The translations under genes and the position numbers were made by a program. This document shows, piece after piece, positions 1 to 6,922 of a DNA stretch of 31,119 bases. The stretch's first letter is position 1. Every line of letters begins with the position of its first letter. The notes below the pieces were generated by a model that made no database searches, had not been told where the DNA came from, and worked only from the letters and a program-made list of their open reading frames with translations. The stretch is from CAYGTS01 sp964352905. GTDB lineage: Bacteria; Pseudomonadota; Gammaproteobacteria; JAHCLG01. Location of the stretch: NCBI GenBank assembly GCA_964352905.1, contig CAYGTS010000013.1:1-31119 (forward strand), given 5' to 3'.

Positions 1-24
1 ATCGCCAAATCTGAACGTTCTGGT
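1..24. repeat. Family A palindromic repeat, right-end fragment
   Basis: The first bases match the right arm of the dispersed palindromic element (family A) seen complete at 1302-1497 and 19384-19550: GCCAAATCTGAACGTTCT and its reverse form GAACGTTCAGATTTGGC. The rest of this copy lies outside the window. It sits immediately 3' of the minus-strand CNNM gene, the usual position for this family here. Confidence 0.6.
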
Positions 25-34
25 CAATATAAAG

Positions 35-1291
35 CTAAAGGGGGTGAGCAGATACGAACCCCTTATTTTTAGGATAAATTGTGACCGTTAAAATCTGTGC
101 TGCATCCATTTTTTCAACTACAGCATAAAACTCAGGGAATTCGATGCGATCACCTTCCTTTGGAATGGAACCTAACTCGTTAAAAATAAGTCCTGCTAAG
201 GTTTCAATGCTTTCATCCACATCAATATCGCTATCAAGAATTTGCTCTAACGCATAAACAGAGCAGCGCCCTTTCGCTGAAATTGTTCCATCATCATGTA
301 TAACCCAATCTACATGGGTGCGGTGAAATTCATCTTTTATTATCCCAAGTAACACTTGTAATATATTATCTAAGGTAATAAAACCAACCAGCTCTTTGTC
401 TTTATAGACCAAGGAAAAATGAGGCATGCCTGCACGAAACCGGTTTAATAAATTTTTTACTGGCAAATGATAGGGTACTTTTAAAACTGGGCGGATAAAA
501 TTATCAAAATAGCCGTTATCGATTTTTCGCGCCAGTAAATCTTTTACATGAAGAATCCCAACTATTTCGTTTTTCTCAGGATCAAATACTGGGTAACGAG
601 TATATCTATGTTTTTTTATAAAGGATAAAAGTATTTTAATTGACCCACCCTTTTTGATTGTCACCATTTCACTAGCAGGGCGCATAAGCTCTACGACACG
701 CAGCTCATGCAAATCTAAACTTTTTTCAATTAAATCTGCCTCGCTTTCTTCAAAGATACCTTGTTGCTCACCTATTTCTGTTAAAGTTAAAAAATCAGAG
801 CGAGAAAAAATACTTCTATCTTTTCTTCTGCGAAATCCTTTGGTAACAAGCTGGCACACCCATACGAGTGGGTAAAGCGCTTTAATCAAAAAAGTTAATG
901 AGTAAACAGTAAACGTAGCTAGCTTTTCCCAAAAATTTGCACCAATTGTTTTAGGTATGATTTCAGATAAAACCAGTATAGCCATGGTCATAATGACAGG
1001 CACCAAAAATTTTGTTGCAACAGGACTGGTGTTGGCCCAGATTAAAGCAGCTTGCTCACCAACTCCGATCGCACCCACGGTGTGAGCAATTGTATTTAGC
1101 GTTAAAATTGCAGCCAGTGGTTTATCAATATTTTCTTTAAAATATTGGAGTTGCTTTCCTATAAATGTTTTCTCGTGTAATTTAATCTGTGCGTAAGTTG
1201 GTGTGATGCTTAATAAAACGGCCTCCCATAGGGAGCACAAAAAGGACAGAGTAATTGCGAAAATAAAAAATGCTATTAATGTACTATACAT
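35..1291 (-). CDS. CNNM/CBS-domain membrane protein (CorC/HlyC-type)
   Basis: A 418-residue inner-membrane protein of the CNNM (DUF21) plus CBS-pair family. Residues 1 to about 150 hold several hydrophobic segments and the conserved region around LSEIIPKTIGANF. A CBS pair follows from about residue 200 (VVELMRPASEMV) to about 330, and a CorC/HlyC transporter-associated domain closes the protein (about 340-410). Family members are tied to Mg2+/divalent cation handling or to membrane integrity; the substrate cannot be read from the sequence. The length is normal for the family. The ATG at 1291 has a GGGGT stretch a few bases upstream. Family A repeats lie on both sides, so this is probably a single-gene unit. 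Family assignment is firm, substrate is not. Confidence 0.9.
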   Translation of the reverse strand: MYSTLIAFFIFAITLSFLCSLWEAVLLSITPTYAQIKLHEKTFIGKQLQYFKENIDKPLAAILTLNTIAHTVGAIGVGEQAALIWANTSPVATKFLVPVIMTMAILVLSEIIPKTIGANFWEKLATFTVYSLTFLIKALYPLVWVCQLVTKGFRRRKDRSIFSRSDFLTLTEIGEQQGIFEESEADLIEKSLDLHELRVVELMRPASEMVTIKKGGSIKILLSFIKKHRYTRYPVFDPEKNEIVGILHVKDLLARKIDNGYFDNFIRPVLKVPYHLPVKNLLNRFRAGMPHFSLVYKDKELVGFITLDNILQVLLGIIKDEFHRTHVDWVIHDDGTISAKGRCSVYALEQILDSDIDVDESIETLAGLIFNELGSIPKEGDRIEFPEFYAVVEKMDAAQILTVTIYPKNKGFVSAHPL

Positions 1292-1301
1292 TCATACCCC
1301 A

Positions 1302-1497
1302 GTTGTAACTTACTCTGTCGCAGGGAACGCCCTGATCCCCGCTTATCAAGAGGACTGGCGTTTGGGCTAAAAACGGCGAAAATCTTTTATCGAAATGCTC
1401 ATTTATAACGCATAAACTGCGCTTTCTCAAAAATATTTTCGCCATTTTTATCGCTAAATCTGACCGTTCTTGAGTTATTCAACATCTCGCCGGGAAT
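1302..1497. repeat. Family A dispersed palindromic element, copy A1
   Basis: A long imperfect hairpin. Its left arm at 1361-1383 (TTTGGGCTAAAAACGGCGA onward) pairs with the right arm at 1435-1459 (ATTTTCGCCATTTTTATCGC onward). The left flank (GTTGTAACT, then GCAGGGAACG) is shared with the copies at 15585 and 31066. About 25 extra bases interrupt the outer left arm. It lies between the 3' end of guaC and the 5' end of the CNNM gene and overlaps the last codons of guaC. It may act as a transcription terminator for guaC; that role is inferred. Confidence 0.7.
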
Positions 1498-2542
1498 TAC
1501 TGACTTGGAATGCACTAAACACTTCATTCAATTGCCGACTCACACGAATAAAGGTGGTGCGTTTGGATAATTCTTTCAGCGTACTTGCACCCACATACGT
1601 GCAAGCAGAGCGCAAACCGCCTAATATATCTTGCACGGTATTCGCAACGGCACCTTTATAAGGCACATCCACAGAACGCCCTTCACTGGCGCGATATTCA
1701 GCGACTTTACCTTGGTGCTTATGCATCGCTTCTGTAGAAGACATGCCATAAAAACGCATCAAGGTTTTGCCATTTTTTTCGAATGTTTCACCTGCACATT
1801 CATCATGACCGGATAACATGCCACCTAACATCACAAAATCAGCGCCTGCAGCAAAGGCCTTAACAACATCACCAGGTACTGAGCAACCCCCATCAGCACA
1901 CACCAATCCGCCAAGACCGTGTGCGGCATCAGAGCATTCAATGGTTGCTGATAATTGGGGATACCCAATACCGGTTTTTTCACGTGTTGTGCAAACAGAT
2001 CCAGGACCAATCCCAATTTTTACAATATCGGCACCGGAGAGAATTAATTCTTCAACCATTTCACCGGTCACAACATTACCGGCCATAATAATCGCCTCGG
2101 GATGTTTTTCACGCGTCTTAGTCACCACATCAACAAAATATTCTGAATAACCATTAGCCACATCTAAACAAATAAAAGGTGTAATTTTAGCATTAATGAT
2201 TTTTGCAACGTTGGTTAGATCTTCTTCAGAAATACCGGCGCTGGCAAAACACGATGTTAAGATATTGGCCGCATTTTTTTGTAAGGCTTGCCATTGTGGA
2301 AAATCAGCAAATTTATTGATAGCGGTTAACAAGCGTGATTGCTGCAAAATTTTCGCCATTTCAAACGTGCCGGTATGATCCATGTTTGCAGCAATGATAG
2401 GTATACCCTGCCACGTATTATCACTGTGCAAAAATTTGTATTCACGAATCAAGTTAACCTGCGAACGCGATTGCAAAGTTGAACGTTTCGGTCTAATTAA
2501 GACATCTTTAAAATCAAGTTTTGTACCTTCTTCAAATCGCAT
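1475..2542 (-). CDS. guaC: GMP reductase
   Basis: Converts GMP to IMP with NADPH and release of ammonia, feeding guanine nucleotides back into the purine pool in the cytosol. The 355-residue IMPDH/GMPR-type TIM barrel shows the catalytic loop around residues 179-188 (GPGSVCTTRE, nucleophile Cys184, Thr186), the substrate motif IKIGIG just before it and the FYGMSS flap. The C-terminal tail (SAFQVSNSRRDVE) is about ten residues longer than I expect for the family. Its last codons lie in the family A repeat, so the stop codon appears to be supplied by the repeat border. The gene starts 25 bases after the stop of mutH on the same strand, so the two may be co-transcribed. Confidence 0.95.
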   Translation of the reverse strand: MRFEEGTKLDFKDVLIRPKRSTLQSRSQVNLIREYKFLHSDNTWQGIPIIAANMDHTGTFEMAKILQQSRLLTAINKFADFPQWQALQKNAANILTSCFASAGISEEDLTNVAKIINAKITPFICLDVANGYSEYFVDVVTKTREKHPEAIIMAGNVVTGEMVEELILSGADIVKIGIGPGSVCTTREKTGIGYPQLSATIECSDAAHGLGGLVCADGGCSVPGDVVKAFAAGADFVMLGGMLSGHDECAGETFEKNGKTLMRFYGMSSTEAMHKHQGKVAEYRASEGRSVDVPYKGAVANTVQDILGGLRSACTYVGASTLKELSKRTTFIRVSRQLNEVFSAFQVSNSRRDVE

Positions 2543-2567
2543 GCTGGGCCCCTTTAACGATGAACAG

Positions 2568-3239
2568 TTACGTGCGGATTATAAAACTACCTTGCATAAT
2601 ACGTTTGGTAAAACTAGAGCGCAAATAAAATCCACGCGGCAACGTCACGATCGGTTGGCCCTGCTCACCGATCCCAACACATTGCGCTTTGGCATTAGCC
2701 GCTTTCGGGCGGATTTGTAACACTTGCCCCAGCTTAGAAGTGATTTGATCTAACTGGCCCAGACAAATTAAATCGGTTAACTCTTGCCAGTCCGTTTTTA
2801 ACCATTGGTACTCCTGCGGATTGGGTGACCATAACAATGGCGCACCAATTCGGCGCTCTGCGAGCGGCGTAGTTTTTTCATAGACAATCGGGATCCATAA
2901 TACCTTAGCCAATTTTTGCTTAACAAGCGATGTTTCAAATGTGAGTTGGCTTAATTTTTGCAGCTGCACCATACAAACGTAGGTTGACTCATATGGCATA
3001 CCTTGGTGATTAACCGGAATGGTTTTTAATTCAATACCTAAATCAGCAAAATCGGGTAAAGGTTTTGAACCACTACTTGCCCCCAAAGCTCGCTCAAGTA
3101 ATTGCCCAATCCAACCTTTATCTTTTAGCAAATTAACTGGCACATCCCGTGATAATTGCATAGCAAGCTGTTCAATTGTACAACCTGCAATACTTTCTGC
3201 GTTGCGTAATAATTCTGCGGCACTGCTTGGAGTTGGCAT
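2568..3239 (-). CDS. mutH: DNA mismatch repair endonuclease MutH
   Basis: The methyl-directed mismatch repair endonuclease that, when activated by MutS and MutL, nicks the unmethylated strand at hemimethylated GATC sites. At 223 residues the length is normal. The catalytic D-x6-E-x-K signature is visible as Asp63, Glu70 and Lys72 in PDFADLGIELKTIP, preceded by the typical KGWIGQLLERALGA helix. MutH is essentially restricted to gammaproteobacteria and implies a Dam methylase elsewhere in the genome. The ATG at 3239 has no clear Shine-Dalgarno sequence. The gene is followed by guaC 25 bases downstream and is divergent from the thioredoxin-like gene at 3402. Confidence 0.95.
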   Translation of the reverse strand: MPTPSSAAELLRNAESIAGCTIEQLAMQLSRDVPVNLLKDKGWIGQLLERALGASSGSKPLPDFADLGIELKTIPVNHQGMPYESTYVCMVQLQKLSQLTFETSLVKQKLAKVLWIPIVYEKTTPLAERRIGAPLLWSPNPQEYQWLKTDWQELTDLICLGQLDQITSKLGQVLQIRPKAANAKAQCVGIGEQGQPIVTLPRGFYLRSSFTKRIMQGSFIIRT

Positions 3240-3401
3240 AGTAACTACTTTAAAAATAATTCAAGCGGCTATTTTAACCCTTTTTACCTGCCGATCCAGC
3301 CCTGCCGTGGATCGCCCTCTTGCTTATTATAAAAAACAATGGCATATTGAATTCATTGATTAAATCCTATGTGATTTAGCGTAATACATGGAGAGATACT
3401 C

Positions 3402-3959
3402 ATGCCGCTCACGCCATCTACAATGCTACCACTCGGCACAGCAGCCCCTCGGTTTACGCTATATGATGTCATCAGCCAAAAAGAATTATCCTTAGAAAAT
3501 TTAAAATCACCCCTTGCTACAGTAATCATGTTCATTTGCAATCATTGCCCTTACGTTAAGCATATTGAACATCAATTAGCCGCTGTAGCCAAAAGCTATC
3601 AAGCAAAAAATATTCAATTTATAGCGATTTGCGCTAACGATGCTAACCATTATCCTGCTGACGCACCTGCTAAATTAGCTGAACGTGCAGCAGCGTTAGC
3701 CTTTTCTTTCCCCTATTTATACGATGAAGATCAGTCTGTAGCGAAAGCTTATCAAGCTGCCTGCACACCCGATTTTTTTGTGTTTGATAAACACTTAAAA
3801 TGCGTGTATCGCGGGCGTTTTGATGATGCTTCACCGGGCAATAGTAATCCTGTTACCGGTAAATCACTCACTGCTGCGCTTGATTGTATATTGGCAGGTA
3901 AAAATGTTCCCGCGGAACAAATACCGAGTATTGGTTGTAATATTAAATGGAAAACGTAA
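3402..3959 (+). CDS. Thioredoxin-like (redoxin/AhpC-TSA type) protein
   Basis: A 185-residue single-domain thioredoxin-fold protein with a CxxC redox motif at Cys46-Asn-His-Cys49 (FICNHCPYVKH), followed by the family motif FIAICANDANHYPAD and the cis-Pro region TPDFFVFD. It resembles the widespread redoxin family with an NHCPY active site, thought to act as a thiol oxidoreductase or peroxiredoxin-like protein. No signal peptide is visible, so it is probably cytosolic. The substrate is unknown. The ATG at 3402 is preceded by GGAGAG at good spacing. A lipoprotein gene follows 10 bases after its stop, so the two probably form an operon. Confidence 0.85.
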   Translation: MPLTPSTMLPLGTAAPRFTLYDVISQKELSLENLKSPLATVIMFICNHCPYVKHIEHQLAAVAKSYQAKNIQFIAICANDANHYPADAPAKLAERAAALAFSFPYLYDEDQSVAKAYQAACTPDFFVFDKHLKCVYRGRFDDASPGNSNPVTGKSLTAALDCILAGKNVPAEQIPSIGCNIKWKT

Positions 3960-3969
3960 GGAGTTTACG

Positions 3970-4128
3970 ATGAAATTAGTAAAATTGGGGCTTTTAATCA
4001 CTGTGTTGGCGCTTGGCTTAGCTGCTTGTAACCGTAGCGGCCAACAACCATCTGGCGCTGCTGATCAGCAAAATGCAACTCAGCAACCCGCTCAAGACCA
4101 AATGGGTGGTGATCAACAAAATAATTAA
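3970..4128 (+). CDS. Small lipoprotein, 52 residues
   Basis: A very short lipoprotein. A basic start (MKLVK), a hydrophobic stretch (LGLLITVLALG) and the lipobox LAAC with acylation site Cys20 are followed by a 32-residue mature part made almost only of Q, N, G, P, D and A. The low-complexity hydrophilic tail has no recognisable domain. The longer frame that begins at 3820 is rejected because the ATG at 3970 has a perfect AAGGAG Shine-Dalgarno and starts a clean signal peptide. It lies 10 bases downstream of the thioredoxin-like gene and is followed by a terminator at about 4217-4250. Function unknown; it may be an entericidin-like or envelope-spacer peptide. Confidence 0.75.
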   Translation: MKLVKLGLLITVLALGLAACNRSGQQPSGAADQQNATQQPAQDQMGGDQQNN

Positions 4129-4191
4129 TCATTTACTGGAAATTGTTTTATAAAACATTTGTAACTATTCAGTAAATTTAATTGTGAATTT

Positions 4192-4216
4192 ACCAAGAAC
4201 GTTCAGATTTGGTGAT
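4192..4216. repeat. Isolated arm of the family A repeat
   Basis: CAAGAACGTTCAGATTTGG is the same sequence as the outer right arm of the family A elements (read on the opposite strand), here placed 3' of a plus-strand gene and directly before the terminator hairpin at 4217. No second arm is visible, so it is a fragment or a solo arm. Confidence 0.5.
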
Positions 4217-4250
4217 AAAAACCTCACTTCTCTTTAGAGTGAGGTTTTTT
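4217..4250. terminator. Bidirectional rho-independent terminator
   Basis: The stem AACCTCACT pairs with AGTGAGGTT across a short loop, with an A-run on the left and a seven-base T-run on the right. It can therefore stop both the plus-strand lipoprotein transcript and the minus-strand greA transcript, which converge here (the greA stop codon is at 4259). Confidence 0.85.
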
Positions 4251-4258
4251 TATGGCCT

Positions 4259-4735
4259 TTATAAATATTGGACCTGCTCAATCACATATTCAACAACACC
4301 ACTTGGCGTTTTAACACTCACTTCATCATCTTGGTGTTTGCCAATTAAGCCTCTAGCAATCGGCGAGTTAACTGAAATTTTATTGTCTTTAATATCCGCC
4401 TCATCATCACCCACGATTTGATAAGTAACCGTTGCTTCATCAGCCAAATTAATTAATGTGACTGTCGCACCAAAAACGACAACACCATCTTTGGGTAATG
4501 CGCTCACATCGATAATTTGCGCATGTGACAATTTACCTTCAACTTCTCGAATGCGGCCCTCAACGAAACTCTGCTGCTCACGTGCGGCATGATATTCTGC
4601 ATTTTCTTTTAAATCACCATGCGCACGCGCCTCAGCAATGCTATTAATGATTTTAGGACGTTGCACCGTCTTTAAAAAATGTAATTCTTCACGTAGTTTT
4701 TCTGCGCCTTGTTTAGTCATTGGCACTTTGTTCAT
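4259..4735 (-). CDS. greA: Transcription elongation factor GreA
   Basis: Rescues backtracked RNA polymerase by stimulating cleavage of the nascent transcript through the secondary channel. The 158-residue length is the family norm. An N-terminal coiled coil (about 1-75) carries the acidic tip in AHGDLKENAEYHAA, whose Asp and Glu coordinate the catalytic Mg2+. The C-terminal FKBP-like domain shows the conserved ISVNSPIARGLIGK motif. The ATG at 4735 is preceded by GAGGTG, a good Shine-Dalgarno. It is convergent with the lipoprotein gene, sharing a terminator. The usual carAB partner is not adjacent; instead a repeat-filled gap of about 470 bases lies upstream. Confidence 0.97.
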   Translation of the reverse strand: MNKVPMTKQGAEKLREELHFLKTVQRPKIINSIAEARAHGDLKENAEYHAAREQQSFVEGRIREVEGKLSHAQIIDVSALPKDGVVVFGATVTLINLADEATVTYQIVGDDEADIKDNKISVNSPIARGLIGKHQDDEVSVKTPSGVVEYVIEQVQYL

Positions 4736-4834
4736 TTTTTCACCTCAATTATTTTTAGCGATCAGATGATTCATCCTGATTATGACGTACGTTATCATAC
4801 TGTAGAGAATAATAAAATACCGTTAGGACCTAAT

Positions 4835-5219
4835 CAGCAATTCCCGCTGTAGCTCATAGGCGTCAACTTAAGAACCGCCTCCCCAACGAAAGTTGGGGTC
4901 CAGGGAGAGAATCCACTAAATTCAATTTACATGCGTATTTTCTAGTACAAAAGCTATCTAAATTCACCCTGATTTTATGTTTCCCAGTCTTTTTCCCTGG
5001 ACCCCAACTTTCGTTGGGGAAACGCTAGCTTGTTCATTTTCTTAAGTTGACGCCCATGCGCTGTAGCTGGGAACAGCCATATTTGGGCAATCTCACGCTA
5101 AAAATCCCAAAAAATGTGCTCATTTATTACGCATAAACTCCGCTATTTTTTAAAATTTTTAGCGTGACCTTGCCTCAAATCTGACTGTTCTTGAGTAATC
5201 AGACATTACGGCGGGAATC
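4835..5219. repeat. Family A element, copy A2, split by a MITE
   Basis: The family A hairpin has its left arm at 5071-5105 and right arm at 5155-5190. The arms share GAACAG, CAGATTTG-like and GGCAA blocks and the perfect inner stem CACGCTAAAAAT / ATTTTTAGCGTG. The left flank (CAGCAATTCCCGCTGTAGCT, from 4835) matches the copy at 19384, but here it is cut by the MITE at 4855-5058. The right end (CATTACGGCGGGAATC) overlaps the stop codon and last codons of the uracil-DNA glycosylase gene. Together with the MITE it fills the 470-base gap between greA and that gene; no coding sequence is seen in the gap. Confidence 0.8.
4855..5058. mobile_element. Non-coding MITE with 20-bp TIRs and target duplication
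   Basis: A 204-bp element whose left end (CATAGGCGTCAACTTAAGAA, 4855-4874) and right end (complement of 5039-5058) are inverted repeats with one mismatch in 20. A second pair of inverted repeats lies inside: 4880-4905 and 4994-5020, each containing the small palindrome CCCCAAC-GAAA-GTTGGGG. CGCTGTAGCT flanks it directly on both sides (4845-4854 and 5059-5068), a 9-10 bp target-site duplication. No ORF is present, so it would depend on a transposase elsewhere. I cannot name the parent IS family. Confidence 0.85.
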
Positions 5220-5886
5220 GCTGCAACTTAGCCACCACAGCCTGTAAATCAAGCCAAGCTTTGGCTTTATCGCGTGGGTTACGTAATAAATAGGCCGGAT
5301 GATACGTCACGCGTAACGGAATATTTTGATACAGAAAATCTTGTTGGCGCAATTTACCCAGCGGTTGATCGGTGTTTAGTAAAAAATGCGCTGCAATTCG
5401 GCCTACTGCCAAAATTAATTTAGGCTGCATGAGTTCAATTTGTTTGATTAAAAAATCAGTGCAAAGTGCGACTTCTTCAGGCTTAGGATCGCGATTATTA
5501 GGCGGGCGGCATTTCAAAATATTAGCAATATATACTTGGCTGCGATCAAGCTTAATCGCGCGCAACATGTTATCCAATAATTGCCCAGCGCGGCCCACAA
5601 ACGGTTCTCCTTGCTGATCTTCATAAAACCCAGGCGCTTCACCAATAATCAATAAGTTAGCATTTGTATTACCTACGCCAAACACCGTTTGCGTGCGCGT
5701 GCAATGTAACTCACACGCCGTGCAAGTTGCGACTTGTTGCTGCAACGCTTGCCAAGGATCGCTATTTTCAGGGTGAACTGTTTGCGCAACAGGGACTTGC
5801 ATGCCAAGCTTGCGCTCTATCCACACCGGGATCCCCATTTGTTGTAAATAATAATATTGCTTTTGCTTAAGCATAGTTTGTCTCAT
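5206..5886 (-). CDS. Uracil-DNA glycosylase, family 4 (Fe-S)
   Basis: Removes uracil from DNA at the start of base excision repair. From the ATG at 5886 the protein has 226 residues. Four cysteines fit the [4Fe-4S] ligands of family 4: Cys55 and Cys58 (CTAC), Cys126 (LKCRPP) and Cys142. Motif 1 is GEAPGFYEDQQGEPFVGRAG and motif 2 is HPAYLLR. The open frame extends upstream to 6009, but the extra 41 residues overlap the divergent toxin gene and are not family-like, so I place the start at 5886 or 5874. Neither has a strong Shine-Dalgarno. The final codons (QRFPP) and stop lie in the right border of the family A repeat. Confidence 0.93.
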   Translation of the reverse strand: MRQTMLKQKQYYYLQQMGIPVWIERKLGMQVPVAQTVHPENSDPWQALQQQVATCTACELHCTRTQTVFGVGNTNANLLIIGEAPGFYEDQQGEPFVGRAGQLLDNMLRAIKLDRSQVYIANILKCRPPNNRDPKPEEVALCTDFLIKQIELMQPKLILAVGRIAAHFLLNTDQPLGKLRQQDFLYQNIPLRVTYHPAYLLRNPRDKAKAWLDLQAVVAKLQRFPP

Positions 5887-5948
5887 ATTCAATAGTTCAC
5901 GATGATACTGATTTTTTTTCAAAGAATACAGAGATGGTGAAATTTGGG

Positions 5949-5979
5949 TTGACAAAAAAGAGACGTGGTATGCTATAAA
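5949..5979 (+). promoter_or_regulatory. Likely promoter of the toxin/antitoxin pair
   Basis: TTGACA at 5949-5954 is followed by an extended -10 TGCTATAAA (TATAAA at 5974-5979) with 19-base spacing, or by TATGCT at 5970-5975 with 15. Either places the transcript start at or just beyond the old toxin ATG at 5983, so that ATG would be leaderless or outside the mRNA. It lies in the divergent gap before the uracil-DNA glycosylase gene. Confidence 0.5.
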
Positions 5980-6030
5980 AGTATGGAAAAGATAGTTTTC
6001 GACTAACATGATGAAAAAAATACCAAACTC

Positions 6031-6285
6031 ATGCGGGAGCGTGGAATTGGTTTTGAAGATATTATTGCCATTTTAGAGACTCGAGGCTGTTTAGAGGTGA
6101 TTGATCACCCAAATCCTGCAAAATATCCTGATCAAAAAATTTATATAGTCGATATTAATGGTTATGCTTATCTTGTTCCATTTGAGCGATACAAAAATAA
6201 ATGTATCCTTAAAACTGTTTTTCCAAGCCGTAAAATCACTCGATTGTATCGAGAAAAATTAGTAAGAGGTGATCAGCATGAATAA
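6031..6285 (+). CDS. BrnT-like toxin, N-terminus cut off by a stop codon
   Basis: A small protein resembling BrnT/DUF4258-type ribonuclease toxins: ERGIGFEDIIAILE, then HPNPAKYPDQKIYIVDINGYAYLVPFE and LKTVFPSRKITRLYRE. From the ATG at 6031 it has 84 residues. In the same frame an upstream ATG at 5983 gives MEKIVFD, then TAA at 6004-6006, then HDEKNTKL running straight into MRERGIG. Family members I recall begin with an FDW/FEW-x-x-x-KN start, so the stop appears to have removed the first strand. No Shine-Dalgarno precedes 6031. The gene overlaps the antitoxin by 8 bases. The toxin is probably inactive or made at a low level unless the stop is suppressed. Family assignment is by recall of motifs. 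Confidence 0.7.
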   Translation: MRERGIGFEDIIAILETRGCLEVIDHPNPAKYPDQKIYIVDINGYAYLVPFERYKNKCILKTVFPSRKITRLYREKLVRGDQHE

Positions 6286-6571
6286 TCGAGAAAAAACGCC
6301 TTTTGATATTAAATTGGATCCTGAAGAACAGGCATTGGAAGATGCTTTACCAGATGTATGGGAAAATTTACCTTTTTCTTCTCATCAGGAAAAAGAATTA
6401 AGTTTTGCAAAAGAAACTGCTGGGAATTCTTTGCGAAAAGAAGCTAAAATTAACATCCGTTTAACCAGGCATGATGTAGATGGATTAAGGCGCCTTGCTA
6501 GTCGGGAAGGTTTACCGTATCAAACACTTATCGCGAGTATTTTACATAAATATGTGGTTTCTCGTTCCTAA
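6278..6571 (+). CDS. CopG/RHH-type antitoxin, partner of the BrnT-like toxin
   Basis: A 97-residue protein with an acidic, disordered-looking N-terminal half (LDPEEQALEDALPDVWENLPF) and a C-terminal ribbon-helix-helix segment: strand INIRLTR, helix DVDGLRRLASREG, helix PYQTLIASILHKYV. Antitoxins with this layout bind the toxin with one part and the operon promoter with the other, giving autorepression. The ATG at 6278 is preferred over the GTG at 6269 because AGAGGTG lies 6-12 bases upstream of it. It overlaps the toxin frame by 8 bases, a typical coupled arrangement. The frame is intact although its toxin partner is damaged. Confidence 0.75.
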   Translation: MNNREKTPFDIKLDPEEQALEDALPDVWENLPFSSHQEKELSFAKETAGNSLRKEAKINIRLTRHDVDGLRRLASREGLPYQTLIASILHKYVVSRS

Positions 6572-6589
6572 GCTTACTCTAAACAGCCC

Positions 6590-6627
6590 TTGACTCTCGC
6601 TAAATAACGCGGATAATAATCATTCTC
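6590..6627 (+). promoter_or_regulatory. feo promoter overlapped by a Fur box
   Basis: TTGACT (6590-6595) and GATAAT (6612-6617), 16 bases apart, form a good sigma-70 promoter. Overlapping the -10, GCGGATAATAATCATTCTC (6609-6627) matches the 19-base Fur consensus at 14 positions, with 13 of 15 in the core. Iron-loaded Fur would block the promoter, as expected for ferrous iron uptake genes. Confidence 0.75.
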
Positions 6628-6673
6628 ATTTAAGAATAACCTATAGTGTTTTAAAAACCGGGAAGTTATTAAA

Positions 6674-6922
6674 GTGTTTGATTTTTCGAAACTCAAAGTG
6701 GGCGATCAAGCGGTTGTGACCGGCTACAACCCCTGCGATCTAGCCTATCGCCAAAAATTACTCGCCATGGGCTTAACTCGTGGTGCGCGATTTTCTGTTA
6801 TCAAAAAAGCACCATTAGGTGATCCTGTTTTAATTGAATTACGTGGCTTTAGCTTAAGCCTACGCCGTGATGAAGCGACTGCATTGCAGCTGTGCAAGGT
6901 AGGTGATCGTGATCTACTATAG
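6674..6922 (+). CDS. feoA: Ferrous iron transport protein A
   Basis: A small cytosolic SH3-like protein that supports FeoB in iron(II) uptake. The 82 residues show the FeoA pattern: L-x-x-G-x-x-A-V-V near the start, LLAMGLTRGARFSVIKKAPLGDPVLIELRG in the middle and LSLRRDEA near the end. The start is GTG at 6674 with GGAAG about ten bases upstream; no ATG fits. It is the first gene of feoABC, overlaps feoB by up to 20 bases and is preceded by a promoter with a Fur box. Confidence 0.93.
   Translation: MFDFSKLKVGDQAVVTGYNPCDLAYRQKLLAMGLTRGARFSVIKKAPLGDPVLIELRGFSLSLRRDEATALQLCKVGDRDLL

Noticed and set aside
3019..3363. Plus-strand 114-residue open frame opposite the mutH start
   Set aside because: It runs antisense through mutH codons, has no Shine-Dalgarno and no recognisable domain; treated as a shadow.
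4855..5058. Attenuator or riboswitch upstream of greA
   Set aside because: The hairpins here belong to a mobile element with TIRs and target duplication and are followed by no T-run facing greA.
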